From: Coriobacteriia bacterium
GTDB taxonomy: Bacteria; Actinomycetota; Coriobacteriia; Anaerosomatales; SLCP01
Direction: 5' to 3'
Length of the DNA: 57,626 nt
Assembly (NCBI GenBank): GCA_014859265.1
Contig: JACUUN010000005.1
Location: 1 to 57,626 of the forward strand
Shown: positions 1 through 7,196 of the stretch, one piece after another
Layout of the letters: the number at the start of each line of letters is the position of its first letter
Numbering within the stretch: the first letter of the stretch is position 1
The notes under the pieces: generated by a model
The model's input: only the letters and a program-made list of their open reading frames with translations
Databases searched by the model: none
Told to the model about the DNA's origin: nothing
Made by a program: the position numbers and the translations under genes

Positions 1-40
1 CTCCGCATGCGCTCTGCTGCGCCCCGTACCCCTCGATCAC
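1..40 (-). CDS. Start of an unidentified gene cut by the window edge
   Basis: A GTG codon at 40 follows a strong AGGAGG ribosome site that overlaps the TAG stop of the DUF6504 gene, so a new minus-strand gene probably starts here. Only about 13 codons are visible (VIEGYGAQQSACG), too few to identify. DUF6504 genes in actinobacteria often neighbour SOS mutagenesis polymerases, so such a gene is possible, but nothing visible proves it. Confidence 0.4.
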   Translation of the reverse strand, partial: MIEGYGAQQSACG

Positions 41-46
41 GGCCTC

Positions 47-466
47 CTAGTCCTGTATGCCGAGGAGGAGCCACGCTCCGGTCAGGCGGTCGAACGCGAG
101 GTCGTACGTGCCGCCGCTCTTGACAACGACGCGCCAGCAGCGCTGGCTCACCCGCACCCCGGCGTCCCACCAGGAGTGCTCGACCGCCCACGTCTGCACT
201 ACCGAGGCGACATCGTAGAGACGGCCCCGCCAGGCGAACGCCGCGGGTGTCCGGCTCGACGCGTCCCACGAGACTGCCACCGCCTCCCCGACCCGGCGAC
301 CGAGAGCTCCGTCGCCGGGACGCCGCAGGTCGGACGCGCGGACGAGCCAGGGAGTCGCGAGCAGGTCGAGTACCACCGGACGGCGTCCCTCGGCGGAATC
401 GAAGAGATCGAGCGGGAGCCCGTCGGGAAGAGAGCGGTACTGCTTGATGGCGGCGTTGCGACCCAC
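47..466 (-). CDS. DUF6504 family protein, probable SOS-regulated gene
   Basis: The C-terminal half carries the DUF6504 pattern: PAAFAWRGRLYDV, then a tryptophan-rich stretch, a CWRVVV strand, a YDL motif and a final D. The family is small, actinobacterial and of unknown biochemical function. It is often found next to translesion polymerase genes. The track starts the ORF at 511, but that ATG lies inside the LexA box and promoter. I prefer the GTG at 466, which has GGAAGG six bases upstream and gives 139 residues. A further gene starts seven bases after its stop, so this is probably the first gene of an SOS operon leaving the window. Confidence 0.65.
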   Translation of the reverse strand: MGRNAAIKQYRSLPDGLPLDLFDSAEGRRPVVLDLLATPWLVRASDLRRPGDGALGRRVGEAVAVSWDASSRTPAAFAWRGRLYDVASVVQTWAVEHSWWDAGVRVSQRCWRVVVKSGGTYDLAFDRLTGAWLLLGIQD

Positions 467-495
467 GGGAGACCTTCCGACGTCGAGGGGAATCG

Positions 496-524
496 AGCAT
501 ATCGAACACATGTTCGCTATGCAA
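496..524 (-). promoter_or_regulatory. SOS-controlled promoter of the DUF6504 gene
   Basis: On the minus strand TTGCAT (519-524) and TATGCT (496-501) are separated by exactly 17 bases. The LexA box fills most of the spacer. The start site would fall near 489, about 23 bases before the preferred GTG start at 466. It lies in the short gap after the feoB stop, so the gene need not depend on feoB transcription. Confidence 0.6.
503..516. promoter_or_regulatory. LexA (SOS) box
   Basis: CGAACACATGTTCG is a perfect inverted repeat. It matches the Gram-positive/actinobacterial LexA consensus CGAAC-RNRY-GTTCG at every position. It lies entirely inside the spacer of the promoter in front of the DUF6504 gene, where LexA would block RNA polymerase. 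Confidence 0.85.
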
Positions 525-560
525 GATACGCGTCCCCACCGACAACAACGCCGGAAGACC

Positions 561-2588
561 CTACCCGAGCAGATTCGCGGCGACCGGTATCGCCCGGGCG
601 AACACCGCTCCTACCAGCAGGGCAGTCCCGATCGTGATGGCGACAACGAGTGTCGTTCGCTGTCGACCAAGCACCTTCCCGAGCACAGCGACGGTCGATA
701 TACATGGAACCGCCAGCGTGTTCACGAGTGCGTAGACGAACAGGTCGGTACTGCTCATGAATGCGGTGAGATCGGCTGCCTGCTCCCCCATGCTCGCGAT
801 GGCAAGCGTTGCGAGAAGTTGCAGTGCAAACTCCTTGCGCAGGACGCCGAAGAGCAGCGTGAGACCCGCAACCGACGGCAGACCGAGCAGGCCTACCACG
901 ATGGGATCGAACGGGGTGGTGAGGTTCCACAACCATCCGCTCTCATACAAGCCGCCGAGCACGATGCTTCCCACGATCACAAGCGGTATGACGACCACGA
1001 GGAACTCGAGGAACTGGCCCCATGCCTTGCGCGCCACGATCATGATGTTCGGGCGTCGGAAGGAGAACATCTCCATCACCAGCCCCCGGGTGGTTCCAGG
1101 TACCATCCGCGCCATGACCACGCCCACGGTGGTGGCGACCAGGAGAGTGACCGCATACACGCCGAGCGCAGGGCCGATGCCGATGTAGTGTCCCACTGCT
1201 CCGAGTATCACAGCCGTGCGCGCACTGCACGGCACGAAGGAGACGAGGGTCGCAGCGATGAAGCGCTCACGGTCCGTGGAGAGCACGCGCACGGACAGCA
1301 CCGCCGGCACACTGCAACCCGCTCCGGCAACGAGCGGTATCACGGCCCTGCCGTGTAGACCGAGACGGTGCATCACGTTGTCGGAGAGGAATGCTACGGC
1401 GTTGAGATATCCACTGTCCTCGAGTATTGCGAGCAGGAAGTAGAACGTCAGGATGTAAGGCAGGCCGATTCCCAGAGCCGCCTCGATCCCGGAGTCCAGC
1501 CCCCAGAGCAACGTGCTTCCGAGCACACCATCGCCCGCTACGGCTTCGACCGCGTTCTGGATATGGGGTGACACGAATCGTCCCCACGCGGAAGAGAAGA
1601 GGCCCGCGAGAAACTCCCCGACGAAGAAAAGCAGCAGGAAGATCGACGCCAGTGCCGCGATGAGCATGGGAATGCCCGTCAGCGGCGCCGTTGCCAGACG
1701 CTCCCACGGGATACTCCGGGGAACCTTCGCCTGCGAGATGCACTCGAGCGCAACTTGTGAGGCCAGACGGTGACGCTCCCGATGCAAGACGAAGGAGGGG
1801 CGCCCACCCGAGAGATGACCGAGCGATGACCTCGCCTCGGCCGCAACGCGAAGCAGTCCCGAGTCGCCCTGCTCTTCGAGCGCACCGATCACGTCGGCGC
1901 GGCCTTCGAGAAGCTGCAGCCCGAGCGGGCGTCCCTCAAGACAGAGAGCGGCATTCTCACCCCGCTCGACCGTCGCGACCAGCGGGGCAATCGAGCTCTC
2001 GAACCCGGTCGCATACCTGTGAAGCGGCGTGGGCAGGGGCCTGGGCTCCTCGGCCACCTCGAGCGCTGCGATCATCAGATCGCTGATGCCCTCGCCCGTG
2101 ACCGCGACCGTCTCCACCACGCGGGCGCCCGTTGCGGCCGCCAGGCGCGCCGTGTCGATCCTGAGCCCCGTGCGCTCCGCGACATCGACGAGATTGACTG
2201 CAAGCACCACAGGTAGCCCCAGGTCGAGCACTTCGAACGCCAGGGCAAGGTTCCGGGCCAGGTTGGACGCATCCAGGACGACGATCGTCGCGTCCGGCCG
2301 TAGGTCCAGGAGGGCACGGCGTGTAGTGAGGGAGACCTCGGATGAGTCGTCAAGGCCGTAGGTCCCGGGAAGGTCGATGACGCTGACGACGCTGCCACCG
2401 ATCTCGGTGCGCCCGACATTCACGTCCACGGTCTTGCCGGCGTAGTGAGCGGTGACGACGTCCTGGCCGGTCACGCTGTTGAAGAGCGTGGACTTCCCCA
2501 CGTTCGGACTTCCGGCGAAGGCCAGGAGGAGCGGTGGACGGCCCCCGGGAAAGAGGTGCGACGGTACGGGACCGTGACACGTGGGCAT
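561..2588 (-). CDS. feoB: Ferrous iron transport protein B
   Basis: A 675-residue Fe(II) transporter with an N-terminal G domain: G1 GSPNVGKS at residues 26-33, G3 DLPG at 72-75 and G4 NLVD near 132. The membrane part carries the paired gate/nucleoside-recognition segments with the conserved cysteines (GCSVPA, PCSAR). Length is typical of FeoB. It starts 14 bases after the stop of the DtxR-type regulator and should be co-transcribed with it. No separate feoA lies next to it; the FeoA-like domain is carried by the upstream regulator. It imports Fe2+ across the inner membrane and suggests anoxic or reducing conditions. Confidence 0.97.
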   Translation of the reverse strand: MPTCHGPVPSHLFPGGRPPLLLAFAGSPNVGKSTLFNSVTGQDVVTAHYAGKTVDVNVGRTEIGGSVVSVIDLPGTYGLDDSSEVSLTTRRALLDLRPDATIVVLDASNLARNLALAFEVLDLGLPVVLAVNLVDVAERTGLRIDTARLAAATGARVVETVAVTGEGISDLMIAALEVAEEPRPLPTPLHRYATGFESSIAPLVATVERGENAALCLEGRPLGLQLLEGRADVIGALEEQGDSGLLRVAAEARSSLGHLSGGRPSFVLHRERHRLASQVALECISQAKVPRSIPWERLATAPLTGIPMLIAALASIFLLLFFVGEFLAGLFSSAWGRFVSPHIQNAVEAVAGDGVLGSTLLWGLDSGIEAALGIGLPYILTFYFLLAILEDSGYLNAVAFLSDNVMHRLGLHGRAVIPLVAGAGCSVPAVLSVRVLSTDRERFIAATLVSFVPCSARTAVILGAVGHYIGIGPALGVYAVTLLVATTVGVVMARMVPGTTRGLVMEMFSFRRPNIMIVARKAWGQFLEFLVVVIPLVIVGSIVLGGLYESGWLWNLTTPFDPIVVGLLGLPSVAGLTLLFGVLRKEFALQLLATLAIASMGEQAADLTAFMSSTDLFVYALVNTLAVPCISTVAVLGKVLGRQRTTLVVAITIGTALLVGAVFARAIPVAANLLG

Positions 2589-2602
2589 AGGTTGCTGCTC
2601 CG

Positions 2603-3265
2603 TCAGTCGCGGTCTGCGTCTGCAGCCGTCACGAGGATGCGCTCGGCAACCTCACGGCCAAGTGCGTATGTGGTGCCATTCACCTCGATCAGTAAGGGAC
2701 CTTTGAACGGAGAGACCTCGCACACGCGCACCACGGTGCCGGGATACATGCCGAGCGAGCCGAGATACGTCAGCATGGCCTCGTCGTCCTCGGATACCTG
2801 GAGAATCTTCGAGGTCCGACCGCTGTCGATGTCACAGAGCGGCACGCCCTCCACAGGCACTATCTCACCCTCTGCACTGGGTATCGGGTGGCCATGAGGG
2901 CACACCTCCGGATTCTCCAGGTACTCTTCCAGCGCCTCCATGACCCTGGGGGAGAGCGCGTGCTCAAGGCGGCACGCGTCTTCGTGCGCGTCTTCCCAGG
3001 CAAGGCCGAGCACGTCTACGAGAAATCGCTCGGCCAGACGGTGACGCCTCACGATGTCGATCGCAAGGACGCGGCCTTCGTCCGTCAGAACGACCTCGCC
3101 GTCCCGCCGGCTTATAAGGTCGTGTGCTTCGAGACGCTTGAGGGTGGCAGTCACCGTGGGGCCGGAGACCCCCAACGCCTCGGCGATCGGCGTAGGCCGC
3201 ACGGGGCCACGCTCGGAGAGCTTGTAGATCGTCTCGAGGTACTCTTCAAGGGTCGCGGAAGGCAT
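2603..3265 (-). CDS. DtxR-family metalloregulator with C-terminal FeoA domain
   Basis: This 220-residue regulator has an N-terminal winged helix (about 1-65) and the metal-binding/dimerisation domain of DtxR/IdeR/MntR proteins (EDACRLEHALS, CPHGHPIP). A C-terminal SH3-like FeoA domain (about 146-220) contains LGMYPGTVVRV and a LGREVAERI end. I chose the ATG at 3265 over the track start at 3340 because the family start motif and a GGAGG site fit there, and the longer version would run through the promoter and operator. It probably senses Fe2+ (or Mn2+) and represses itself and feoB through the palindrome at 3312-3325. Confidence 0.92.
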   Translation of the reverse strand: MPSATLEEYLETIYKLSERGPVRPTPIAEALGVSGPTVTATLKRLEAHDLISRRDGEVVLTDEGRVLAIDIVRRHRLAERFLVDVLGLAWEDAHEDACRLEHALSPRVMEALEEYLENPEVCPHGHPIPSAEGEIVPVEGVPLCDIDSGRTSKILQVSEDDEAMLTYLGSLGMYPGTVVRVCEVSPFKGPLLIEVNGTTYALGREVAERILVTAADADRD

Positions 3266-3311
3266 CGGCCCACCTCCATCGGCGCAGCAAGATGCGGGTG
3301 TGATACTCGTC

Positions 3312-3325
3312 TTAGAGTACCCTAA
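3312..3325. promoter_or_regulatory. Putative DtxR/IdeR-type operator
   Basis: TTAGAGTACCCTAA is an almost perfect inverted repeat (TTAG-RGTACY-CTAA), close to DtxR/IdeR boxes in sequence and form. It covers the -10 hexamer of the promoter driving the regulator and feoB, the place expected for metal-dependent autorepression. Confidence 0.7.
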
Positions 3326-3342
3326 CCAGGGTCCTGTCACAA
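3314..3342 (-). promoter_or_regulatory. Promoter of the regulator-feoB operon
   Basis: TTGTGA (3337-3342) and TACTCT (3314-3319) on the minus strand are 17 bases apart and sit about 50 bases before the regulator start. The -10 hexamer lies inside the palindromic operator. Confidence 0.6.
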
Positions 3343-3470
3343 GACGATGTAGGGCTATGCGCCTACATGACGTTGTCCACTGCCATACCGCCGTTCTGAC
3401 ACCATATGTGACCGTTTGTCCCGGCCAACAGCCCGTCTGTCATGTACTTGTGATTTCTCCCAAAACGGCC

Positions 3471-3499
3471 TTGACGCTCCCGGAGGGTGGCTGTAACGT
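3471..3499 (+). promoter_or_regulatory. Promoter of a putative plus-strand RNA
   Basis: TTGACG (3471-3476) and TAACGT (3494-3499) are exactly 17 bases apart on the plus strand, in a gap with no protein gene in that direction. The -10 fits the relaxed actinobacterial TANNNT form. The predicted start near 3506 is where the closing helix of the RNA candidate begins. Confidence 0.5.
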
Positions 3500-3505
3500 T
3501 GCAGC

Positions 3506-3676
3506 TGTCCCGAGAAGTCGGACCTGGCGAGCATCGAAACGTTGCGTACCAGTAGCCGCCGGCGGGGAAACGTGAGAGTGGGCATAACGCGAGTTGGCCC
3601 GGTCGAGCGGGACTCCAATGGAGGGAAATGGGAAGCAGCGGAGTATGGTGCCACGCGGACGAGGTTTCTCGGGACA
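3506..3676 (+). ncRNA. Candidate structured small RNA of unknown family
   Basis: The 385-bp gap between the DtxR-type gene and queD holds no convincing ORF but strong RNA structure on the plus strand. The ends pair perfectly: TGTCCCGAGAA (3506-3516) with TTCTCGGGACA (3666-3676). Inside, 3544-3551 pairs with TGGT (3646-3649) and ACGC (3653-3656) across a GCC bulge. A symmetric GTAG/AGTA internal loop follows, then CCGC (3556-3559) with GCGG (3638-3641). The RNA would start at the promoter above and end at the hairpin at 3699-3715. The rod shape, size and closed ends recall 6S RNA, but I see no conserved 6S, tmRNA, RNase P or SRP signature, so the family is open. Confidence 0.5.
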
Positions 3677-3698
3677 CTTCTATGTCCGCTCCCTTTCC

Positions 3699-3715
3699 CC
3701 GGTCGGCACGACCGG
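3699..3715. terminator. Hairpin at the convergent end of the small RNA and queD operon
   Basis: CCGGTCG-GCA-CGACCGG is a perfect 7-bp stem with a 3-base loop. It lies 12 bases after the queD stop on the minus strand and about 23 bases after the closing helix of the candidate RNA on the plus strand. There is no T-run, as is common for hairpin terminators in GC-rich genomes. Confidence 0.45.
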
Positions 3716-3727
3716 CCCCGGAGCCAT

Positions 3728-4093
3728 CTACCCCCGGTAGACGATTCTCGCGATCGGTGACTCCCACACGGCTACCTCGGCGACCGTGACCTCATCGCCG
3801 ACCCTCTCCTCGAGCTCCTCGAACACGATGCGCGCGAGGTTCTCAGCCGTCGGGTTGATCGAATCGAACGGAGGCACCTCGTTCAGGAACCCGTGATCGT
3901 AGCGGTCGAGGACGGCCGCCAGATCCTCCTTGAGGCGCTTGAAGTCGTAGACGATCCCCACCGCGTCGAGGTGCTCCCCGTGGACCGTGACCTCGACATC
4001 CCACGTGTGACCGTGTAGTTCGCGGCATTCTCCCGGATACCCGTGCAAAGCGTGGGCGGCATCGAAGTGGCCTTTCACCGTCAACTCGTACAC
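3728..4093 (-). CDS. queD: 6-carboxytetrahydropterin synthase
   Basis: This 121-residue protein belongs to the 6-pyruvoyltetrahydropterin synthase family. It should turn 7,8-dihydroneopterin triphosphate into 6-carboxytetrahydropterin for queuosine (7-deazaguanine) synthesis. Zinc ligands are visible as H14 in the DAAHAL motif and H28/H30 in LHGHTW; the catalytic cysteine is C23 in GECRELHGH. The track start at 4141 lies inside rnhA; the GTG at 4093 has AGGAGG seven bases upstream and gives the normal family length. It is the last gene of the isc operon, 11 bases after rnhA. No other queuosine genes are in the window. Confidence 0.92.
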   Translation of the reverse strand: MYELTVKGHFDAAHALHGYPGECRELHGHTWDVEVTVHGEHLDAVGIVYDFKRLKEDLAAVLDRYDHGFLNEVPPFDSINPTAENLARIVFEELEERVGDEVTVAEVAVWESPIARIVYRG

Positions 4094-4104
4094 TGCCGAC
4101 CTCC

Positions 4105-4581
4105 TCAGAAGAGCGTCCCCTGACCTTCCTCGTCCTCGCACGCTTCGATGGCGTCTCCAACGGATCTCCGTTCGTCCATGGCTTCGTTGGCAAGTCTGTC
4201 CGCCTCCGTGTTCTCCTCACGGGGCACATGGACGAAACTGACGTGGTCGAAGCGACCCATCAGCGCCTTGGCCCGGGCGAACGGCTCTTTTAGCCCGTCG
4301 TTCTTCACGCGGTAGCGGCCGGTCATCTGGCGTACGATGAGCTCGCTGTCCATGCGGACCTCGAGACTCCTGCAGCCGTGAGAGGCCGCGCTGCTCAGAC
4401 CGCGAATCAGCCCATCGTACTCCGCACGATTGTTCGTCGCCTCGCCGATGAAGTACCCTGCGGCGCACACGGCTGCTCCCGAGCCGTCCCTCAACACGAA
4501 TCCCGAGCCTGCGGGCCCTGGATTGCCGCGTGAGCCGCCGTCAGTGTAGAGCACCCAGTGCGCGGGGCTACTCAACTGCAT
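4105..4581 (-). CDS. rnhA: Ribonuclease HI
   Basis: A 158-residue RNase HI that cuts RNA in RNA-DNA hybrids. The acidic active site is complete: D13 in YTDGGSRGNPG, E54 in NRAEYDGL, D78 in MDSELIV and D128 in EADRLANEAMD. The ATG at 4581 overlaps the end of the DUF164 gene by 14 bases; the longer track ORF reads through that gene in another frame. In mycobacteria the same trio (NIF3, DUF164, RNase H) occurs with RNase H fused to a CobC-type phosphatase. Here RNase H is unfused and the CobC-type gene lies 23 kb away. Confidence 0.95.
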   Translation of the reverse strand: MQLSSPAHWVLYTDGGSRGNPGPAGSGFVLRDGSGAAVCAAGYFIGEATNNRAEYDGLIRGLSSAASHGCRSLEVRMDSELIVRQMTGRYRVKNDGLKEPFARAKALMGRFDHVSFVHVPREENTEADRLANEAMDERRSVGDAIEACEDEEGQGTLF

Positions 4582-5296
4582 CGGCTCCCCGAACCACGAG
4601 CAGACGCCTACAGTTCGGGCAGAGCCCGATGTCAGGGCCTTCGCGCAACTCCCTGAGACGCTCTGCCGGCAGCTCGACCCGGCATGCCGAGCAGGCCACC
4701 TCGAGCAGCTTCGCCGCCCCGATACCGCCCTTCGCTGCGGCGGTTGTCTCGTAGCGTGCGAGCAGGTCGTCACCGAGTGATGCAGCCAATTCCGCCCTCT
4801 GTGTCTTGTGGCTGTCGAGGGACGCCTGCATCTCTCCGCCCTTAGCCCGGTACTCTGTAATGAGTTGATTCTCGCGCGCAGAGAGACGCTCTAGAGCCAT
4901 CTCAACCTTCGCCACCTGCTCCCGTGCCTTCTCAAGTCGCTCCATGAGCGTAATGGTGTCGTTATCGAGCTTGTCCTCGCGCCGCTTGAGCGCATCCATC
5001 TCGCGCGATAGGTTGTGCACCTCTTTGGGGTTGGTCACCTGCCCGCTATCGAGGGTCTTCTGAACGCCGACGATCTTCTCGTCAACGGTTGCGACCTCGT
5101 CGGTGTTCGCGGTGATGGCGCGCTCGAGACGGTGGACGAGCTCCTCGGTCTTCCCCTTGAGCTGCCGTACCTCATCGGCCTTGTGGCGCGTCTCGAGAAT
5201 CGCGCGCTTCTCGGGGAGTTCATCGAGGAGCTTGGCCGCTCGCCGTATCTCCAGATCACACGTCTGCAGAGCGAACAGTGCGGCGGGTACGTCCAT
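4568..5296 (-). CDS. Coiled-coil C4 zinc-ribbon protein (DUF164 family)
   Basis: This 242-residue protein is mostly heptad-rich coiled coil (about 10-185). It ends in a four-cysteine zinc ribbon, CSAC then CPNC near residues 200-226, the layout of the DUF164/zf-RING_7 family (compare Rv2229c). Its biochemical role is not established; nucleic acid or protein bridging is plausible. Its ATG overlaps the nif3 stop as TGATG and its end overlaps rnhA, so the three genes are translationally coupled. Confidence 0.85.
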   Translation of the reverse strand: MDVPAALFALQTCDLEIRRAAKLLDELPEKRAILETRHKADEVRQLKGKTEELVHRLERAITANTDEVATVDEKIVGVQKTLDSGQVTNPKEVHNLSREMDALKRREDKLDNDTITLMERLEKAREQVAKVEMALERLSARENQLITEYRAKGGEMQASLDSHKTQRAELAASLGDDLLARYETTAAAKGGIGAAKLLEVACSACRVELPAERLRELREGPDIGLCPNCRRLLVVRGADAVE

Positions 5297-6402
5297 CAGT
5301 CACTCCTTTGTGGGGTCCACCAGCCGACGACAGGCGGGTCGACCAGTACCGATCCGGCATCCAGACCTGGAGCGAGTGCCACCGCCTCAGCGAGAACTGG
5401 GACGAGCGGCCACTCCGAGACGTCATGCCCGATCTCGACGATACACAGGCCCGCAGCGGCCGCAGCCTGCGCGTCATGATAGCGCACCTCTCCTGCCACA
5501 AGGACATCGACGCCGGCACGAAGCGCGGCCGGTACGAGTGACCCGGCGGAACCCGTTGCGGTAGCAACGGTAGCAACGGTGACGTCCTCGGAGCCCCATA
5601 TCCTCGGCGTCACTCCGAACAAATCAGAGACGCGGGACACGAAAGCGGCAAGGGAGACGGGCTCGGGCAGCTCGCACACACGCCCCATCCGGGCATCGCC
5701 ACGCGCTATGGTCACCTCCGCAACCGTGATGAGCGGCTCTTCGTACGGGTGATTCTCGCGTGCCGCAGATACGGCAGCACCTGCCAGCTGACGCGGCGCG
5801 ACCATCTCGAGTCGGGACTCCTCCGCCGAGCTCATGCTTTCTACGACACCGGTGTAGGGAGCAGTCTCGCCGGATGGCGTGAAGGTGCCCGTCCCCGGCG
5901 TCGCGAACGAACAGCCGCGGTAGTCTCCGATGCGTCCCGCTCCCGCGCGCGCCATCGCATCCGCCACGGCACGCTCGTGTGAGGAGGGTACGAAGACAGT
6001 GACGAGCGACATCGGCAGCAACGCATCCTCGAGCGGCCGACCGGGGTCGAGCCCGAGCACGCGTGGGAGTGCGGCCGCCCCGTCAGGGGCACGGTCGAGG
6101 TTCGTATGGGCCGCAACAAGCGCGATTCCCGCGCTCAACGCCGGGAAGGACACCCCGGCCGCTGCCGGAGTCAAATGGGCCGGGGGCTCCAGAAAGGGCG
6201 GATGGTGGGTGACGAGCACCTGCGCACCCGCCTGGCGCGCCCGTTTCAGTGCATCGCGGGTTGGGTCCAAAGAGACCAGTACCCGCGAGACCGGCGCGTC
6301 GGGATCGCCAGCAATCAGCCCGACCCGATCCCAGAGCTCGGCCCACTCAGGGGGGAACGCAGCGTGAATCGCCTCTACGACACCGGCTACACTCGTGCTC
6401 AC
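5296..6402 (-). CDS. NIF3/DUF34-family dinuclear metal protein
   Basis: A 368-residue NIF3-like protein. Metal-binding motifs flank the sequence: VTHHPPFLEP near 65 and AHTNLD near 98 at the N-terminus, and GEVRYHDAQ with EIGHDVSEW near 305-335 at the C-terminus. The extra middle region (about 135-240, with HPYEEPL) matches the inserted CutA-like domain of the longer YqfO type. The family is widespread and often labelled GTP cyclohydrolase I type 2, but its true substrate is unsettled. It overlaps the PHP gene by four bases and the DUF164 gene by one. Confidence 0.9.
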   Translation of the reverse strand: MSTSVAGVVEAIHAAFPPEWAELWDRVGLIAGDPDAPVSRVLVSLDPTRDALKRARQAGAQVLVTHHPPFLEPPAHLTPAAAGVSFPALSAGIALVAAHTNLDRAPDGAAALPRVLGLDPGRPLEDALLPMSLVTVFVPSSHERAVADAMARAGAGRIGDYRGCSFATPGTGTFTPSGETAPYTGVVESMSSAEESRLEMVAPRQLAGAAVSAARENHPYEEPLITVAEVTIARGDARMGRVCELPEPVSLAAFVSRVSDLFGVTPRIWGSEDVTVATVATATGSAGSLVPAALRAGVDVLVAGEVRYHDAQAAAAAGLCIVEIGHDVSEWPLVPVLAEAVALAPGLDAGSVLVDPPVVGWWTPQRSD

Positions 6403-7196
6403 AGCGGCACCTCCCGCATCTCCCGGGCCTCGAAGTAGACGATGCTCTCATACCCAGCCCGTGCCACTGCGGCACGGACCTCCCCGAGCCCGCTGCCGAC
6501 CTCCTCAGGCGTGTGAGCATCGGATGCCGTCGTGACCGGCACGCCTGCGCGCCGAAACGCGGCGAGCAAGTCATCGGAGGGATAGATCTCACGGCACGGC
6601 TTCCTCAGACCGGCCGAGGAGACCTCGACCGCCACGCCGGCGTCGGCCATCGCTGCCGCAACGTCATCGTAGAGCGAAATCAGATCCCCGGGCGGCACGT
6701 GGCCGAACTTCTTCACGAGATCGGGATGGGCCATCACGTCGAACAGCCCGCTCGAAGCGGCTTGCGTGAACACCTCGAAGTACTCGTCCCACGCGCCTGC
6801 GACATCCCTCAGGGACCACTCATCGATCAGCCGCGGGTCGTCGAAAGCCCAATCCCCGAGGAAGTGCACGGATCCGAGAACAACGTCGAACGGGTAGGCG
6901 GCGATCGCCCGTGCGGTCTGCGCCCGGTACGGTGGCACCCAGTCTGCCTCTATGCCGAGCAGTACCCGGGGCGGTCCGCCCGTGGCTGCGGACTTGCGAA
7001 CGTCCGCCACATACTCTGCAAGTTCCCCTGGGCGCATGGCATACTCGCCATCCGGGTCGTAGCCGTCTGGGAGGGCGAGATGGTCAGTGAACGCGATAAC
7101 TTCAAGGCCCGCCTGCCGTGCGGCAGCGACGTACTCCGACGGTCGGCCGGCGGCATGACCGCAGCGTGCGGTGTGAATGTGCAGATCGATCATCAT
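6399..7196 (-). CDS. PHP-domain phosphatase, histidinol-phosphatase type
   Basis: A 265-residue PHP-fold metal-dependent hydrolase. The N-terminal DLHIHTARCGHA, the FTDHLA motif, GIEADW, SVHFLGDW, MAHPDLVKKFG and the final SDAHTPEEVG supply the His/Asp/Glu metal ligands. This arrangement is typical of HisK-type histidinol-phosphate phosphatases, so a role in histidine synthesis is the best guess, although the only his-like gene nearby is the distant hisC. It overlaps mnmA and nif3 by four bases each. Confidence 0.8.
   Translation of the reverse strand: MMIDLHIHTARCGHAAGRPSEYVAAARQAGLEVIAFTDHLALPDGYDPDGEYAMRPGELAEYVADVRKSAATGGPPRVLLGIEADWVPPYRAQTARAIAAYPFDVVLGSVHFLGDWAFDDPRLIDEWSLRDVAGAWDEYFEVFTQAASSGLFDVMAHPDLVKKFGHVPPGDLISLYDDVAAAMADAGVAVEVSSAGLRKPCREIYPSDDLLAAFRRAGVPVTTASDAHTPEEVGSGLGEVRAAVARAGYESIVYFEAREMREVPL

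Noticed and set aside
444-1358. 304-residue plus-strand ORF opposite feoB
   Set aside because: Composition is typical of a shadow frame (Arg, His, Glu rich) and feoB motifs are intact on the other strand.
3600-3690. T-box-like sequence (ATGGTGCCACGCGG followed by a GGAC/GTCC hairpin)
   Set aside because: There is no plus-strand gene downstream, no recognisable stem I or specifier region, and the TGGT segment pairs internally with ACCA at 3548-3551. I report a structured RNA of unknown family instead.
3355-3767. Minus-strand ORFs of 99 and 134 residues in the dtxR-queD gap
   Set aside because: They lack ribosome sites and family features, and overlap the palindromic RNA structure and the queD end.
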